A stretch of DNA of 64,000 nt from RYN-230 sp963829725 (lineage in GTDB: Bacteria; Actinomycetota; Actinomycetes; Streptosporangiales; Streptosporangiaceae). Of this stretch, positions 7,406 through 17,150 are shown in pieces. The position numbers and the translations under genes were made by a program. The notes below the pieces were generated by a model. It saw only the letters and a list, made by a program, of their open reading frames with translations. It was not told the DNA's origin and did not search any database. The DNA lies in the NCBI GenBank assembly GCA_963829725.1, contig CAWHJW010000014.1:248001-312000 (forward strand), read 5' to 3'. The first letter of the stretch is position 1; each line of letters starts with the position of its first letter.

Positions 7406-9096
7406 TATTCTCTCCCTAAGGAACCGTCAGCCGACACATTTCTTAATCTGCTCGAATCGATCAGTCTTGCTGGGTGCCCATCCACTGAGTTGTCGTACAT
7501 GGTCCAGTTAGTGAACTCGCTTCCCAACGCATTAAAGGCTCTTTTGTTCGTGCTGCCAAATTCGGCGTCTTCTTGTCGTTGGAGCACTTCTGGCGGGATG
7601 TACCTTCCGCCGAGGCCTTCACCAGCGAGATACTTCTCATGTCCTTCTCTGTGTCGTGACTCGGTACGTCTGATACTAGTCGTAATCGGAATGTCAACAA
7701 AGATGCCATCTATTTGATCATACCCGGCTTCGCGCAGGTCGTCTATTCTTCTTTTGACGCTCTTTTCTGAGGACATAGTGATGTCCCATATTATGTTCTT
7801 CCCCTCCGCTTGTGCACGCGAAGCTAACTGCAGGGCTAAGTACGACGACTCCTCATGTGCCAGGTCAGAAACCTCCATCGGTGATAGCCCTTCTATCTCT
7901 GGTAGCATCCCTCGACGGGCCATCTCTTCCTTAAAGTTGTCTGGATTGATCATTAGATACTGTGATAGATCAATGCCGGCATACTCTGTTAGGATGGTAG
8001 TCTTGCCTGCGCCGCCTAGTCCGCCCGCTATTATTGCATTGAATTCACACGGGACATGAGCGGCTTGCGTATAGAGATCTTCTAAGATCGACTGGTGGAG
8101 GGTTGCCCGCTCGTCAGTCCAAATCTGGCCTGCACCATCGACAGTGTGCATCTGTTCCGGAGTGAGCCCGCCCGTTTCGGCTTTAGCGAGACCATTACAC
8201 ACTTCGGTGATGTGTCCAGACCATGCCGTCTCGGTGAGATGGGGAGCATCGTCTGCGATCCTCTCTAGCTCATTCGGGCTTGGGTTGGGGGCACCTGGAC
8301 TATCCGGAGTGGTATCGGTCTCGGGGGTTCGGCCGAGATGATCGGTTTCGTTGCTGGACTTAATCGGCGTCTGATTGAGCGTGGTCTCTAGCGGAGGTGG
8401 GGGTTCGGAGACATGGGCGGGGTCGTAGCCTTGTTCGCTTTCAGTGACGGGTTCTATGATTTGATCCCTTGACTCATCCGACTCCTTCTCATCGGTTGAG
8501 TTGTTGCGTTCGGTGTCTTCCGCCTCGCGCGGGGAAAGCGCGTTCTGAGCGGACTGGGCTCCGTCGGATTGCTGCGGCACGCTCGGCCGATCTTTCCACT
8601 GCCTCAGGTCAGGTTCTGAGTCACCCGAGTAGGTGTCGGAAGGGTGTTCTTCTTCAACGCCACCGCAGGGTATCGCCACTGGAACGGCCTCGGCATGCTC
8701 CTGCCGGGTCCTGGGTTGTGATACGGCGTCCCCCACAGATGCGGGGGCCCCAGTGTCTCCACTGCGGGCATCGGCCGCTTCCGCATACGGGTCAGGCTGT
8801 TCGACCGCAACTGTTCGGTCGCTTGCGCCGGACTGTGCCTCAGAGGTCGGGCTCCTATTTGGGCTTGCCCGTTCTTCGTCGGCAGCCGGGGCATCCGGAC
8901 TGGGTTGACTGCGGGTGCCCGGGCGTTCATCGGGACTTGGTTCCGGCTGATCCGCCGCCTGCTCGGTCGGGCTGGGCCTGCGGCCGCTGGGTTCCTGACT
9001 GTCCTCGGCAGCCCGCCACTCGTCGGCTGCCCGGCTCGGGTTCTCCGTCGGGGGCCGTTCGTCGTCGGGTAAGTCGGAGGGGCGGTCTATGGGCAT
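7402..9096 (-). CDS. Zeta-toxin family kinase with long acidic N-terminus
   Basis: Of 564 residues, about the last 230 form a zeta-toxin kinase. The P-loop GGLGGAGKTT spans 358-367 (K365). LMINPDNFKEEM follows, with D386 in the substrate-binding position. Then come NIIWDITMSS, LREAGYDQIDGIFVDIP, and RRTESRHREGHEKY with GGRYIPPEV. Zeta kinases phosphorylate UDP-GlcNAc and block peptidoglycan synthesis. The first roughly 290 residues are Pro/Glu/Ser/Asp-rich and look disordered. The gene follows the HerA-like gene by 3 bp (GGGAGG site spanning its stop) and is coupled to the small downstream gene. The kinase half is far less GC-rich than its surroundings, suggesting acquisition. Confidence 0.85.
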   Translation of the reverse strand: MPIDRPSDLPDDERPPTENPSRAADEWRAAEDSQEPSGRRPSPTEQAADQPEPSPDERPGTRSQPSPDAPAADEERASPNRSPTSEAQSGASDRTVAVEQPDPYAEAADARSGDTGAPASVGDAVSQPRTRQEHAEAVPVAIPCGGVEEEHPSDTYSGDSEPDLRQWKDRPSVPQQSDGAQSAQNALSPREAEDTERNNSTDEKESDESRDQIIEPVTESEQGYDPAHVSEPPPPLETTLNQTPIKSSNETDHLGRTPETDTTPDSPGAPNPSPNELERIADDAPHLTETAWSGHITEVCNGLAKAETGGLTPEQMHTVDGAGQIWTDERATLHQSILEDLYTQAAHVPCEFNAIIAGGLGGAGKTTILTEYAGIDLSQYLMINPDNFKEEMARRGMLPEIEGLSPMEVSDLAHEESSYLALQLASRAQAEGKNIIWDITMSSEKSVKRRIDDLREAGYDQIDGIFVDIPITTSIRRTESRHREGHEKYLAGEGLGGRYIPPEVLQRQEDAEFGSTNKRAFNALGSEFTNWTMYDNSVDGHPARLIDSSRLRNVSADGSLGREY

Positions 9097-9099
9097 GAG

Positions 9100-12000
9100 T
9101 CACCTCCCGGTACCTGGAGCCGTGCTACCCGCCCCGCCGCGCAGGTAGTCCAGGGGCCAGCAGCAGTCGTGCAACTCACCAAGCGCGGCGGACAGATGCT
9201 GTTCCCAGTCCTCGGCGACGGCCCGCGCTCCGACCGCCACTTCCACGGCCGACGGTGACACCGTGCCGAACGCGACGCGCCGCACACGGCCCGAGTCCCG
9301 CTGATCCGTGTCGTACCAGCGCTGGACCACGCCGATCTGGCGGGCGCATGTCTCACCGGGGATGATCCGCCCGGTGGTGCGCTCCCATTCGGCGGAACGG
9401 GGGTGCCGCAAGGCCCCGGGCTCGCGGCGGTCGAGGGTCTTCAGGTCGTCCAGGACCAGGGCCCACCGGAACGCCGGGGCCAGCCACTGCGGTTCCGGGA
9501 AGGTGCAGGCCCGGCCGCCGTCCCCGACCCAGCGGCGCATCGCCTTGGCCACGTGCGCGGCCAAGGCGCCGGGGCTGATCCGCGTGGCGATCTCGCTGGC
9601 CCGGCTGGCGACGGCGGCGTCGGCCGCGTGCGACACCGCGCAGTCGAGCAGGCGTGGCCGCGAGGCCAGGCCGGACAGCCGGGATGCTAGTTCCCCGCTG
9701 GCCGCGGGCGGGGGCATCAGCCATCCGGTCACGTGCGCGAGCACCGACACCTCCGCCCACAGGACGAGGGCGGGCAGGTCATCGAGGAGACGTTGGGCGG
9801 CACGCATGTCGCGGAGGGTGCAGGGGCCAGCCTGGCAATCGGGCCCGCAACTGCCTGACCGCGACCCGACCACCCCGGCTGGTGATTCCGTGACCGGCGC
9901 GGCCGCCGCTTCCCGGGCCGTGCCGTCCGGCATGACCGCCAGCACCGGGTAGTCCATCCCGTCGGTGAACACCGCCGCCTGCCCGGGCGGCAGGGTGACC
10001 AGGTACCGGGACTGCGCCTCGGTCAGGTTCATGGTCGCCCCGACCGTGTCCCGGTCGTCGGCCGCGGGGAGCCGGTGCACGATCTTGACGGCGGTGTTCT
10101 TCACCGCGTCGGGCAGCAGCTTGGCCGGGATCTGCTCGGCGATGACCAGGCCCTCGCCGTACGCGCGGATCTCGGCGAGCAGCCCGGCGAACATTTCCAC
10201 CGCGTGCGCCGCGGCCCCGGACCCGCCGGGGTCGTCGGGCCGCCGCAGCAGCCGGTGCGCCTCCTCGAACACCGCCAGGTGCCGCAGCCCGGGCGCGGCC
10301 CCAGCGCCGTCCGCCCCGCCCGGGCCCGCCGCATCCGGACGCGCGCGCAGCCGCAGGTACTCCGTCAGCTGGATGAGCACCGTGCCCATCAGGAACGCCT
10401 TGTCCCGGTCATCGCCGACGTCCTCGATCTCGAACACCACGTTGCGGGCCAGCAGGCGGCCGAAATCAATCGGGTGCCCGCCCTCGAAGAACCGCCCCGT
10501 GGTGCCCAGCCGCAGGCTGGACAGCCGCACCCGGATGAACCCGCGCACGTTGTCGGTGATCTCCCGGCCGTACCCGATCTCGGTGACGATCCGCTCGGCC
10601 GCCGCCTGCAGGTCGCCCAGCGCTGGGTACCGCGGCTCGACGCCCGGGGTGGCCGGCTCGCCCAGCGCCAGGTCCCACCCGGCCTCCGCGTACACCCGGG
10701 TCACCGCCGCGGACAGCACCTGCGGGAACGGTTCCTCGGCCGCGAACGACGCCAGGAACAGCGCCCGGACCAGGTCGGCGTGGGTCTGCAGCGGGAACCG
10801 GCGGCCGGCGGCGTCCACGGCCGGTGCCAGCGGATTGATCCCCGCGGCGACCTGATCAGCCTCGCCAGGGCGGATCCGCACCACCCCGCCCGCACACCCA
10901 TCCAGCCGAACGCCCATCATCCGGTACTCCGCCTTGGCCGGCTCGACGACCAGCCAGGGCAGACCCGCACCGGACGCGGACTCCAGCAAGGCCCGCACGG
11001 TCTGCGACTTCCCGGCCCCGGTCGCGCCGCACACGAACACGTGCCGGTTCAGCGACGCCGCAGGCAGGGACAGCCGTCCCGCCGGGCGGCCGTTGCGGTC
11101 CAGCACCGTGCCGAGTTCCAGGGCGGGCCCGGCGCCCTCCGGGCCGCCCGGCTGCTCCACCGTGGCATCGAATTCCGGGCGCAGCACCAGCCGGACCCCG
11201 GGCACCTCGGCCTCCGGCACCCGGGCCAGGGTGGCGAGCAGCACGGTACTGGCGTCGAACGGGAACGCCGCGGTCGTGTCCGTCCGGGCTGGCGCGGGGT
11301 CCCCGGGCGGGGTGGCGAGCAGGTCGGGGAGGGGATTCGTTAAGCATCCAGAAGGAGTGAGCGCGTACGGGAGGCCGCTGGTGTCGGCGGAGGCACAGAC
11401 CAGGCCGGCCACCCGCGCGGCCGCTTCCGGGTCGGCCGCGCCGGCCAGGACGTGCAGCCGCCACAGGCCGGCCGACAGCCCCTGGCGCAGTTCGGTGTGC
11501 CGGAGTGCCAGGCGCCGCGCCTCCACCGCCTTGTCCGCGTCACGGTCGGCCAGGCCGGCGGTGAGCCGCTGCCGGTCCGCGGCGCGGGCGGCCAGCTTGC
11601 CGATCTCGGGCGGGTGCAGCGGGTCCGCGAGGACCAGCCAGCCGAACGGGCCGTCCCACGCGGCGAGCAGGCATTCCTCCAGGGTGGCCCGGCCGGGCTG
11701 CTGCGGGCCGGGGTCCTCGGCCAGCAGGCCGTCGGCGATCCCGGCGATCATCGTCCAGCAGGGCAGGGAGCTCATCGCGGCGGCCATCCCGCCCGGCGCG
11801 ATGAGCTGGCCTTTCCCACCGCCCGGTAAGGCGAGTGAGATCTCGGGGGCGGCTAAGCCGTTGGTGCTGGCCGCGGGCCAGGTGCTGCCGCGCAGGGCGG
11901 CCCCGGCCACCAGCACGTGGACCTGGCTGCCCGGGGCGGTACGCACCCAGCCGACGGCGATCGTGCCCGCGGCGGTGCCGTCCGCGTCCCCGCCGCCGCT

Positions 12001-12171
12001 GGTCGCGGCGTGATACGCGGACGTGAGCACGGCGCTGCGCGCGGCCCGGCCGTCGTCATGGCCAGCCGCGGCGCGGGAGAACGGCGGGCTGTCCTCATCA
12101 CGGCGCCGGGGGACCTGGGTTACGCGGTACGCGTCAAGGGCCTCCAGTCGCTGCCACGCCGTCCCGGTCAT
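9100..12171 (-). CDS. HerA/VirB4-like ATPase (DUF87-type)
   Basis: This 1023-residue protein has a central HerA/FtsK-type motor: Walker A CGATGAGKSQT at about 380-391 (K388), Walker B LAVFEEAHRLL near 632-642, and a sensor region VIAEQIPAKLLPDAV followed by KIVHRLPAADDRDTVGATMN. This pattern matches the HerA/DUF87 branch of hexameric DNA translocases. A roughly 350-residue N-terminal region and a 250-residue C-terminal region with a CGPDCQAGPC cluster are unassigned; no membrane segment is evident. It is first in a three-gene unit with the zeta kinase. Roles could include DNA translocation, defence, or loading of an effector. Confidence 0.8.
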   Translation of the reverse strand: MTGTAWQRLEALDAYRVTQVPRRRDEDSPPFSRAAAGHDDGRAARSAVLTSAYHAATSGGGDADGTAAGTIAVGWVRTAPGSQVHVLVAGAALRGSTWPAASTNGLAAPEISLALPGGGKGQLIAPGGMAAAMSSLPCWTMIAGIADGLLAEDPGPQQPGRATLEECLLAAWDGPFGWLVLADPLHPPEIGKLAARAADRQRLTAGLADRDADKAVEARRLALRHTELRQGLSAGLWRLHVLAGAADPEAAARVAGLVCASADTSGLPYALTPSGCLTNPLPDLLATPPGDPAPARTDTTAAFPFDASTVLLATLARVPEAEVPGVRLVLRPEFDATVEQPGGPEGAGPALELGTVLDRNGRPAGRLSLPAASLNRHVFVCGATGAGKSQTVRALLESASGAGLPWLVVEPAKAEYRMMGVRLDGCAGGVVRIRPGEADQVAAGINPLAPAVDAAGRRFPLQTHADLVRALFLASFAAEEPFPQVLSAAVTRVYAEAGWDLALGEPATPGVEPRYPALGDLQAAAERIVTEIGYGREITDNVRGFIRVRLSSLRLGTTGRFFEGGHPIDFGRLLARNVVFEIEDVGDDRDKAFLMGTVLIQLTEYLRLRARPDAAGPGGADGAGAAPGLRHLAVFEEAHRLLRRPDDPGGSGAAAHAVEMFAGLLAEIRAYGEGLVIAEQIPAKLLPDAVKNTAVKIVHRLPAADDRDTVGATMNLTEAQSRYLVTLPPGQAAVFTDGMDYPVLAVMPDGTAREAAAAPVTESPAGVVGSRSGSCGPDCQAGPCTLRDMRAAQRLLDDLPALVLWAEVSVLAHVTGWLMPPPAASGELASRLSGLASRPRLLDCAVSHAADAAVASRASEIATRISPGALAAHVAKAMRRWVGDGGRACTFPEPQWLAPAFRWALVLDDLKTLDRREPGALRHPRSAEWERTTGRIIPGETCARQIGVVQRWYDTDQRDSGRVRRVAFGTVSPSAVEVAVGARAVAEDWEQHLSAALGELHDCCWPLDYLRGGAGSTAPGTGR

Positions 12172-12276
12172 CCGCTGTCCCTGTGGCCGATTCCGCCCGA
12201 TTACGTGAAGTACCCCGCATCACAGCGTAACGAGCCACCCCGGAATGTGCCCAGATATCCGGTCCGTGCCCTCGCC

Positions 12277-13971
12277 TCAGGAAGCTTTAGCGCCTCCGGC
12301 GGGGTGGAGGGAGGCGGGCGGGGCCGGCGCCGGCGAGTCGGCGCGCTCCCAGTGCTCGGCCGGGCTAGGGCGGGTGTGCTCGCCCTGGGCAGGGGTTTGC
12401 TCCAGCGCCTTGAGGAAGGTGTCGGCCCAGTGGGCGACGTCGTTCTCGAGCACCCGGCGGCGCATCGAGCGCATCCGCCGCCGGGCCTCAGCGGGGGAGA
12501 TCGTGGCGGCCCGGACGATGGCGTCCTTGAGGCCCTCGATGTCGTGCGGGTTGACGATGAACGCGCCGGTCAGCTCGTCCGCCGCGCCGGTGAACTCGCT
12601 GAGCACCAGGGCCCCGGTCTCGTCGTGGCGGCAGGCCACGTACTCCTTGGCGACCAGGTTCATCCCGTCCCGGAGCGGGGTCACCAGCATCACGTCGGCG
12701 GCCAGGTAGAGCGCGGCCATCTCCTCCCGGGGGTAGGACTGGTGCAGGTAGTGCACGGGCGCGACGCCGACCTCGCCGTGCGTCCCGTTGATCCGGCCCA
12801 CGGTGGTCTCCACATCCTCGCGCAGCCGCCGGTAGTGCTCGACGCGCTCCCGGCTGGGGCTGGCCACCTGGACCAGCACCGCCCCGGGCGTCCCGATACG
12901 GCCCTCGTCGAGGACCTCACCGTACGCCTTGAGCCGGTGCAGGATGCCCTTGGTGTAGTCGAGCCGGTCGATGCCGAGCAGCACGATGTCCGGCTTGCCG
13001 AGGGCCTCCCGGATCTCCTGGGCCCGGGCCTGGACCTCCGGCCGCTGGGCGATCTCGCCGAAGCCCTTGCTGTCGATCGAGATGGGGAAGGTGGCTGCGC
13101 GGACCTGACGGCCGCCTGCCGCGCCGGGCCGCCGCCGGCGCAGGCTCCCGGCGCCCACGGGAGTGGCCGGGGCGCCCGGGATGTCGGCGCCGGGCGGGGC
13201 GTCCGGGACCCAGACCCGGGACCCGACGGTGGCCAGGCCAGCGCCGCGGCGGCAGGCGCGCAGGAAGTTGGTGGCATCGCCCTGCCGCTGGAAGCCCAGC
13301 AGGTCCGCGCCGAGCAGCCCCTGCACGATCTGCCTGCGCCAGGGCAGCTGAGCGAAGATCTCGTAGCCCGGGAACGGGATGTGCGTGAAGTGGCCGATGC
13401 GCACGTCGGAGCGCAGCGCGCGGACCATGCCCGGGACCAGCTGCAGCTGGTAGTCGTGCACCCAGACGGTGGCACCGGGCGCGGCCTGGTCGGCAACCGT
13501 CCCCGCGTAGCGGCGGTTCACCCGGACGTATGCGTCCCACCACTGCCGGTGGAACTCCGGCTGGGCGATGACGTCGTGGTACAGCGGCCACAGGGTGGCG
13601 TTGCAGAAGCCCTCGTAGTAGTCCCGGATCTCGTCGGCGGACAAGCCGATGCTGACCAGGTGCATGTCGTCGGTGTCGAACGGCTCCGGGGGGTCGCCGG
13701 GGGAGCCGGGCCAGCCGATCCAGGCTCCGCCGGCGGCCCGCATCACCGGTTCCAGGGCGGTGACCAGCCCGCCGGGGCTGGCCCGCCATTCCGGCTGGCC
13801 ATCCGGGCCCTCGGTGCGGTCCACTGGCAGCCGGCTGGCCGCGACCACGAAGCTGTATTCCCCGGCCGTGGGCAGTGCCTGGCCTTCTTCCGCGGGGCCG
13901 GCGTCCGCTTTCTGGCCGGTCGGCGGGGCCTGCTCGTTCACGCGGCCAGCAACTCCTCTGTTCGGCAGCAT
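12277..13971 (-). CDS. otsA: Trehalose-6-phosphate synthase (GT20)
   Basis: This 564-residue protein transfers glucose from a nucleotide sugar to glucose-6-phosphate. Family landmarks occur in order: VVAASRLPVDR, SPGGLVTALEPV, WVHDYQLQLVPGM, IGHFTHIPFPGYEIF, ATFPISIDSKGF, LLGIDRLDYTKGI, RDGMNLVAKEY and VLSEFTGAADEL. A Pro/Ala-rich insert (about residues 250-290) and short disordered ends make it somewhat longer than usual. The partner phosphatase otsB is not adjacent. It probably supports osmotic and desiccation tolerance. The 270-bp gap upstream (13972-14241) contains GTGGCCCCGG-type repeats and nothing else I can identify. Confidence 0.95.
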   Translation of the reverse strand: MLPNRGVAGRVNEQAPPTGQKADAGPAEEGQALPTAGEYSFVVAASRLPVDRTEGPDGQPEWRASPGGLVTALEPVMRAAGGAWIGWPGSPGDPPEPFDTDDMHLVSIGLSADEIRDYYEGFCNATLWPLYHDVIAQPEFHRQWWDAYVRVNRRYAGTVADQAAPGATVWVHDYQLQLVPGMVRALRSDVRIGHFTHIPFPGYEIFAQLPWRRQIVQGLLGADLLGFQRQGDATNFLRACRRGAGLATVGSRVWVPDAPPGADIPGAPATPVGAGSLRRRRPGAAGGRQVRAATFPISIDSKGFGEIAQRPEVQARAQEIREALGKPDIVLLGIDRLDYTKGILHRLKAYGEVLDEGRIGTPGAVLVQVASPSRERVEHYRRLREDVETTVGRINGTHGEVGVAPVHYLHQSYPREEMAALYLAADVMLVTPLRDGMNLVAKEYVACRHDETGALVLSEFTGAADELTGAFIVNPHDIEGLKDAIVRAATISPAEARRRMRSMRRRVLENDVAHWADTFLKALEQTPAQGEHTRPSPAEHWERADSPAPAPPASLHPAGGAKAS

Positions 13972-14241
13972 TTACTCCAGGCTACCCGTGTGCTTTGTTT
14001 TATCCCTGGTCGGCCGGGGGTGATCAGGGAGCGGCTGGCCGGCGTTAGGCATGTCGCGGCGCCGTTCCGGGCCGCGTCCCTGGGGGGCGGCTGGTCCCGG
14101 GGCGGCCCCGGGGGGCGTGGCCCCGGCGTGGCCCCGGGGCGGCTGGTCCCGGAGGCCGGTCCTGGGCCAAACTCGCCGCAACGGCCGCTCGCCTGGTTTC
14201 TGGCGTTCTAGTACGCTGAGGCAAAGGGAGGGAGGGGTGCC

Positions 14242-15039
14242 TTGGCGCCGTCAGCGGTGCGCCCTGACCCACCCTTCCAGCAGATTGCCGCCCATCTCCG
14301 GGACAAGATCCTTTCTGGCGAGCTACGCGAGGGGGATCGTCTCCCCTCCAGCCGGCAGCTCACCAGGGACTGGCACGTGGCCATCGCGACGGCCAGCAAG
14401 GCGCTGGCCGTTCTCCGCTCAGAGGGCTACACCAGCGTCATCCGCGGGGTAGGCACTGTCGTCCGGGCCAGCGATACGCTCCGTCACTCCTCACGGGACC
14501 GGGTGCGCGCGGTGCGGCGGAATGGGCACATCTACCCGCCCGGCGAGCGCACTACGGTCGTTTCGGCCGACGTGGTGGTGGCCCCTTCCCATGTCGCCGA
14601 CGCCCTCGCGCTGAGAAAAGGCGCCGACGTGATTCAACGGCACCGGATAATGTCCAGGAACGACAGGCCGGTGATCGCGTCCACATCCTGGTTCGATGCG
14701 GACCTCGCCGAAGTAGCGCCATTGCTTCTGGTCGCCAGCCGAATCCTGGATGGGACCGGTGCCTACGTCGCGGAGCGCACTGGCCGTTTCGTTTCCAGTG
14801 GGCGGGATCAGTTCTGTGTGGGCCACGTGTCAGCCACTGAGGCTGCGGAGCTGGCTGTGGCGGTTGGATCAGCAGTGCTGCGCGGCCGATCCTGGTTCTA
14901 TGACGAGGCGGGCACGATTATCGAGTTCGGGGAATCGGCGGCCGTGCCTGGCCGGTGGTCCACCCTGGACTATGAGCTGGCGGAGCCATCGGGGAACCCT
15001 GGAGAGTCAGGGCCCATCGTCATGCCGCGGGGTCGATAA
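14242..15039 (+). CDS. GntR-family regulator, HutC/UTRA type
   Basis: At 265 residues it has an N-terminal GntR winged helix (FQQIAAHLRDKILSGELREG, LPSSRQLTRDWHVAIATASK, then RGVGTVVRAS) and a C-terminal UTRA-like ligand domain (DVIQRHRIMSRNDRPVIAST to the WFYDEAGTIIEFGESAAV strand). It starts with TTG at 14242 behind a strong GGGAGGGAGGGG site. The ligand is unknown. Its last 20 bases overlap the convergent OmpA-lipoprotein gene. Confidence 0.9.
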   Translation: MAPSAVRPDPPFQQIAAHLRDKILSGELREGDRLPSSRQLTRDWHVAIATASKALAVLRSEGYTSVIRGVGTVVRASDTLRHSSRDRVRAVRRNGHIYPPGERTTVVSADVVVAPSHVADALALRKGADVIQRHRIMSRNDRPVIASTSWFDADLAEVAPLLLVASRILDGTGAYVAERTGRFVSSGRDQFCVGHVSATEAAELAVAVGSAVLRGRSWFYDEAGTIIEFGESAAVPGRWSTLDYELAEPSGNPGESGPIVMPRGR

Positions 15040-16192
15040 CCACCACCACCCGGCGATTCAGCGGCTGGCCATGGCGGTTGTTCTGAGCGACCGGGTCGGC
15101 AGCGCCGTACCCGGCGGCCTGGAGCCGGCCAGCCAGGATGCCATGGCCAACGAGCCAGGATCTCACCGTGTCAGCTCGGCGCATGGAGAGAGCGAGGTTC
15201 CCGCCGGGCGCGGGCAGGCTGTCGGTATAGCCGTCGATAGTGGCCGCTGACCCGGGATAGCGACTGCGGAGCAACCACAGCAGCCGGTCGAGCTGGGGAC
15301 GTGCCGCTGGCCGCAGCATGGCCTGACCCAGGCCGAAGAGGACGCTGCTGAGGGTGTCCGTGATCGCGCCGTCCAGGCCTTGCCGGACGACCGCCGCGAG
15401 CTGCCCGCTGGCGGCGGGGGTGAGAATGACCGCCCGGGCCGCGCCCGCTCGGAGGAAGGCGGCCTGCCACGCGGCCTGGGCGGCGGAAGTGCCCGTGAAG
15501 CTGCTGACCACCAGGGTGACGCCGGATGGCAGTAGTGGCAGGTCAGGCGGGATATCGGCGGACAGGTCGCCAGCGGCCAGGATGGCGACGGCCTCGCGTG
15601 GGCCGGGGGCCATTCCGGCCTGAACCAGGCTGGCCGAGTCCGCAGTGGCTGCGCTGAGTGCCTCGGTAACGCTCCCGTGGTTACCGACGGCGCTGCGCAA
15701 GCGGGATCCAGCCTGGGCTGCCGCCATGGCTGCCCACCGGATGAGCAGGACCTGCTGGTCCCGGCGGAGTCCCGCACAAGCCGCCCTGAGCGCGGCTTCA
15801 TAGCGGGCCATCGCCTGGGCATGGCGGGCCTTCTGGAAGCTGGTGGCACCGGGTGGCAGCGCCGGAGGCGGCCCGGCTACGGCGGTGCTCGCCGGTCCAG
15901 GAGCGACCGAGGATGCCAGAACCGCCCCGGTCTCCCCGTCCAGGATGAGGAGATGCTCGTCGGCGCGGGCGGTGCTGGCCAGCAAGGACCGCAGTGCTCT
16001 GATGCCCGGATCTGAAGCGTCGTCGGTGAGCACGACCAGGATCGATGGCTTGCGCGGGGATGGGGGCACCTTACGGGCTGCTACCTGCTGGCTCAGGGCC
16101 ATGAGCCTGCACCCGGACAGGCCGACGGCAAGGACGAGGAGGACGGCCACGCACCGCAGAATGACTGCCGTCCGCTGCACCGTCGCGTTCAC
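15020..16192 (-). CDS. Lipoprotein with OmpA-like C-terminal domain
   Basis: This 390-residue protein has a lipobox signal (VLLVLAVGLSGCRLM, Cys near 28), a middle region of about 230 residues that I cannot assign, and an OmpA/MotB-like domain at the end. That domain holds IDGYTDSLPAPGGN, LSMRRADTVRSWLV and a final LNRRVVVVID, as in peptidoglycan-binding domains. It should be anchored on the outer face of the membrane and touch the wall. Its GTG start overlaps the stop of the upstream membrane-protein gene (GTGA), so the pair is translationally coupled. Confidence 0.85.
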   Translation of the reverse strand: MNATVQRTAVILRCVAVLLVLAVGLSGCRLMALSQQVAARKVPPSPRKPSILVVLTDDASDPGIRALRSLLASTARADEHLLILDGETGAVLASSVAPGPASTAVAGPPPALPPGATSFQKARHAQAMARYEAALRAACAGLRRDQQVLLIRWAAMAAAQAGSRLRSAVGNHGSVTEALSAATADSASLVQAGMAPGPREAVAILAAGDLSADIPPDLPLLPSGVTLVVSSFTGTSAAQAAWQAAFLRAGAARAVILTPAASGQLAAVVRQGLDGAITDTLSSVLFGLGQAMLRPAARPQLDRLLWLLRSRYPGSAATIDGYTDSLPAPGGNLALSMRRADTVRSWLVGHGILAGRLQAAGYGAADPVAQNNRHGQPLNRRVVVVIDPAA

Positions 16193-17075
16193 GGTGAATC
16201 CTTCCCGAGCAGGTAGGCGCGCACTGCCGCTTCGACAGCCAGCTGCTCCCCGGCGGAACGGGTTCTGAGCGAGAGGCGCCGGATCTGTCCCAGGTAGGCA
16301 TCGATCAGGTGATCACGCTCAGCGGCGTCCTGCCTGGCGGTGGCCTCGGCCGCACGGGCCGCGCGGGTGGCGGCCTGCGCCCGCCGCCGGGCCCGCCACG
16401 CCTGTGGCGTCTCGGCGGAACGGAGCGCGCGGTAGCCGAGGAAGAGGAAACCCGCCGTCGCCGCAGTAAACAGCCCGGCGCCGGCCAGCGCCGGGATAAG
16501 GCCGCCGGTGCCGATGGTGGCCAGGAACGAGAACCGGAGCCCCCGAGCACCACGACGAACGCGCCGAGCAGGCCGGCGAGTACTTGCCAGGCCCGGACGC
16601 TGCGGTCCCGGTAGAAGTCGAGCGCAAGCTCGCCGCCCGCCAGGGCGGCCAGGAACAGCGCCGCCCAGACGAGCGTGGAGTCCTCGCTGCCAGCCAGGGC
16701 CTGTGCCGCGAAATAGCAGGCCAGCCCGTCAAGGCCGACCGTTAGGAAGGTGATCAGCCACTGACGTGGCAACGGCGCCCGCCGTTGCGGCCGCTCGGCC
16801 TGGATGGAGGAGTGGGCGACCCGCGCCGTCCGGGCAGCGGCCTGGGCCCGGCGGGCCTCCTGCTCGCTGCGGTCCGCGATGTCCGCCGCATGCCGGGCAC
16901 GCAGGCACTGATTCTCGATGTCCTCATTGGATGCATTGGCATCGCACAGCAAGTCGGCGATGTCGGAGCAGCCGACCGGGCTGGGATCGGGGGGAGCGCT
17001 GCGCTCTGCAGGGGCGGGGGTGCGGCTGGCCTTATCCGGCTGATCCTGCGGCGGGTGCACAGTAGCGCTGGTCAT
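16189..17075 (-). pseudogene. Four-helix membrane protein coupled to the OmpA lipoprotein, one frameshift
   Basis: Start is the ATG at 17075 behind AAGGAG. The first frame gives a soluble Pro-rich and coiled region (HAADIADRSEQEARRAQAAA) and three membrane helices (WLITFLTVGLDGLACYFAAQ, VWAALFLAALAGGELAL, WQVLAGLLGAFVVVLG). One missing base at about 16527-16548 shifts the frame. The second frame gives a further helix (GLFTAATAGFLFLGY), a charged coiled tail and a stop overlapping the lipoprotein start. The span is 887 bp, one short of 296 codons. It is likely one 295-residue protein working with the lipoprotein. Confidence 0.7.
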
Positions 17076-17136
17076 GGCGTTCTCCTTGATGCTCCGGCGC
17101 CCGACGGCGTCCGTGAGATCAGGTTGGCACAAGGCT

Positions 17137-17150
17137 ATGTCATGTGCCAT
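17137..17150. promoter_or_regulatory. Operator-like 14-mer, copy A
   Basis: On the minus strand this reads ATGGCACATGACAT, 13 of 14 identical to copy B at 17380. It lies 62 bp upstream of the membrane-protein gene start, within the longer palindrome CTATG-N8-CATAG. Confidence 0.55.
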
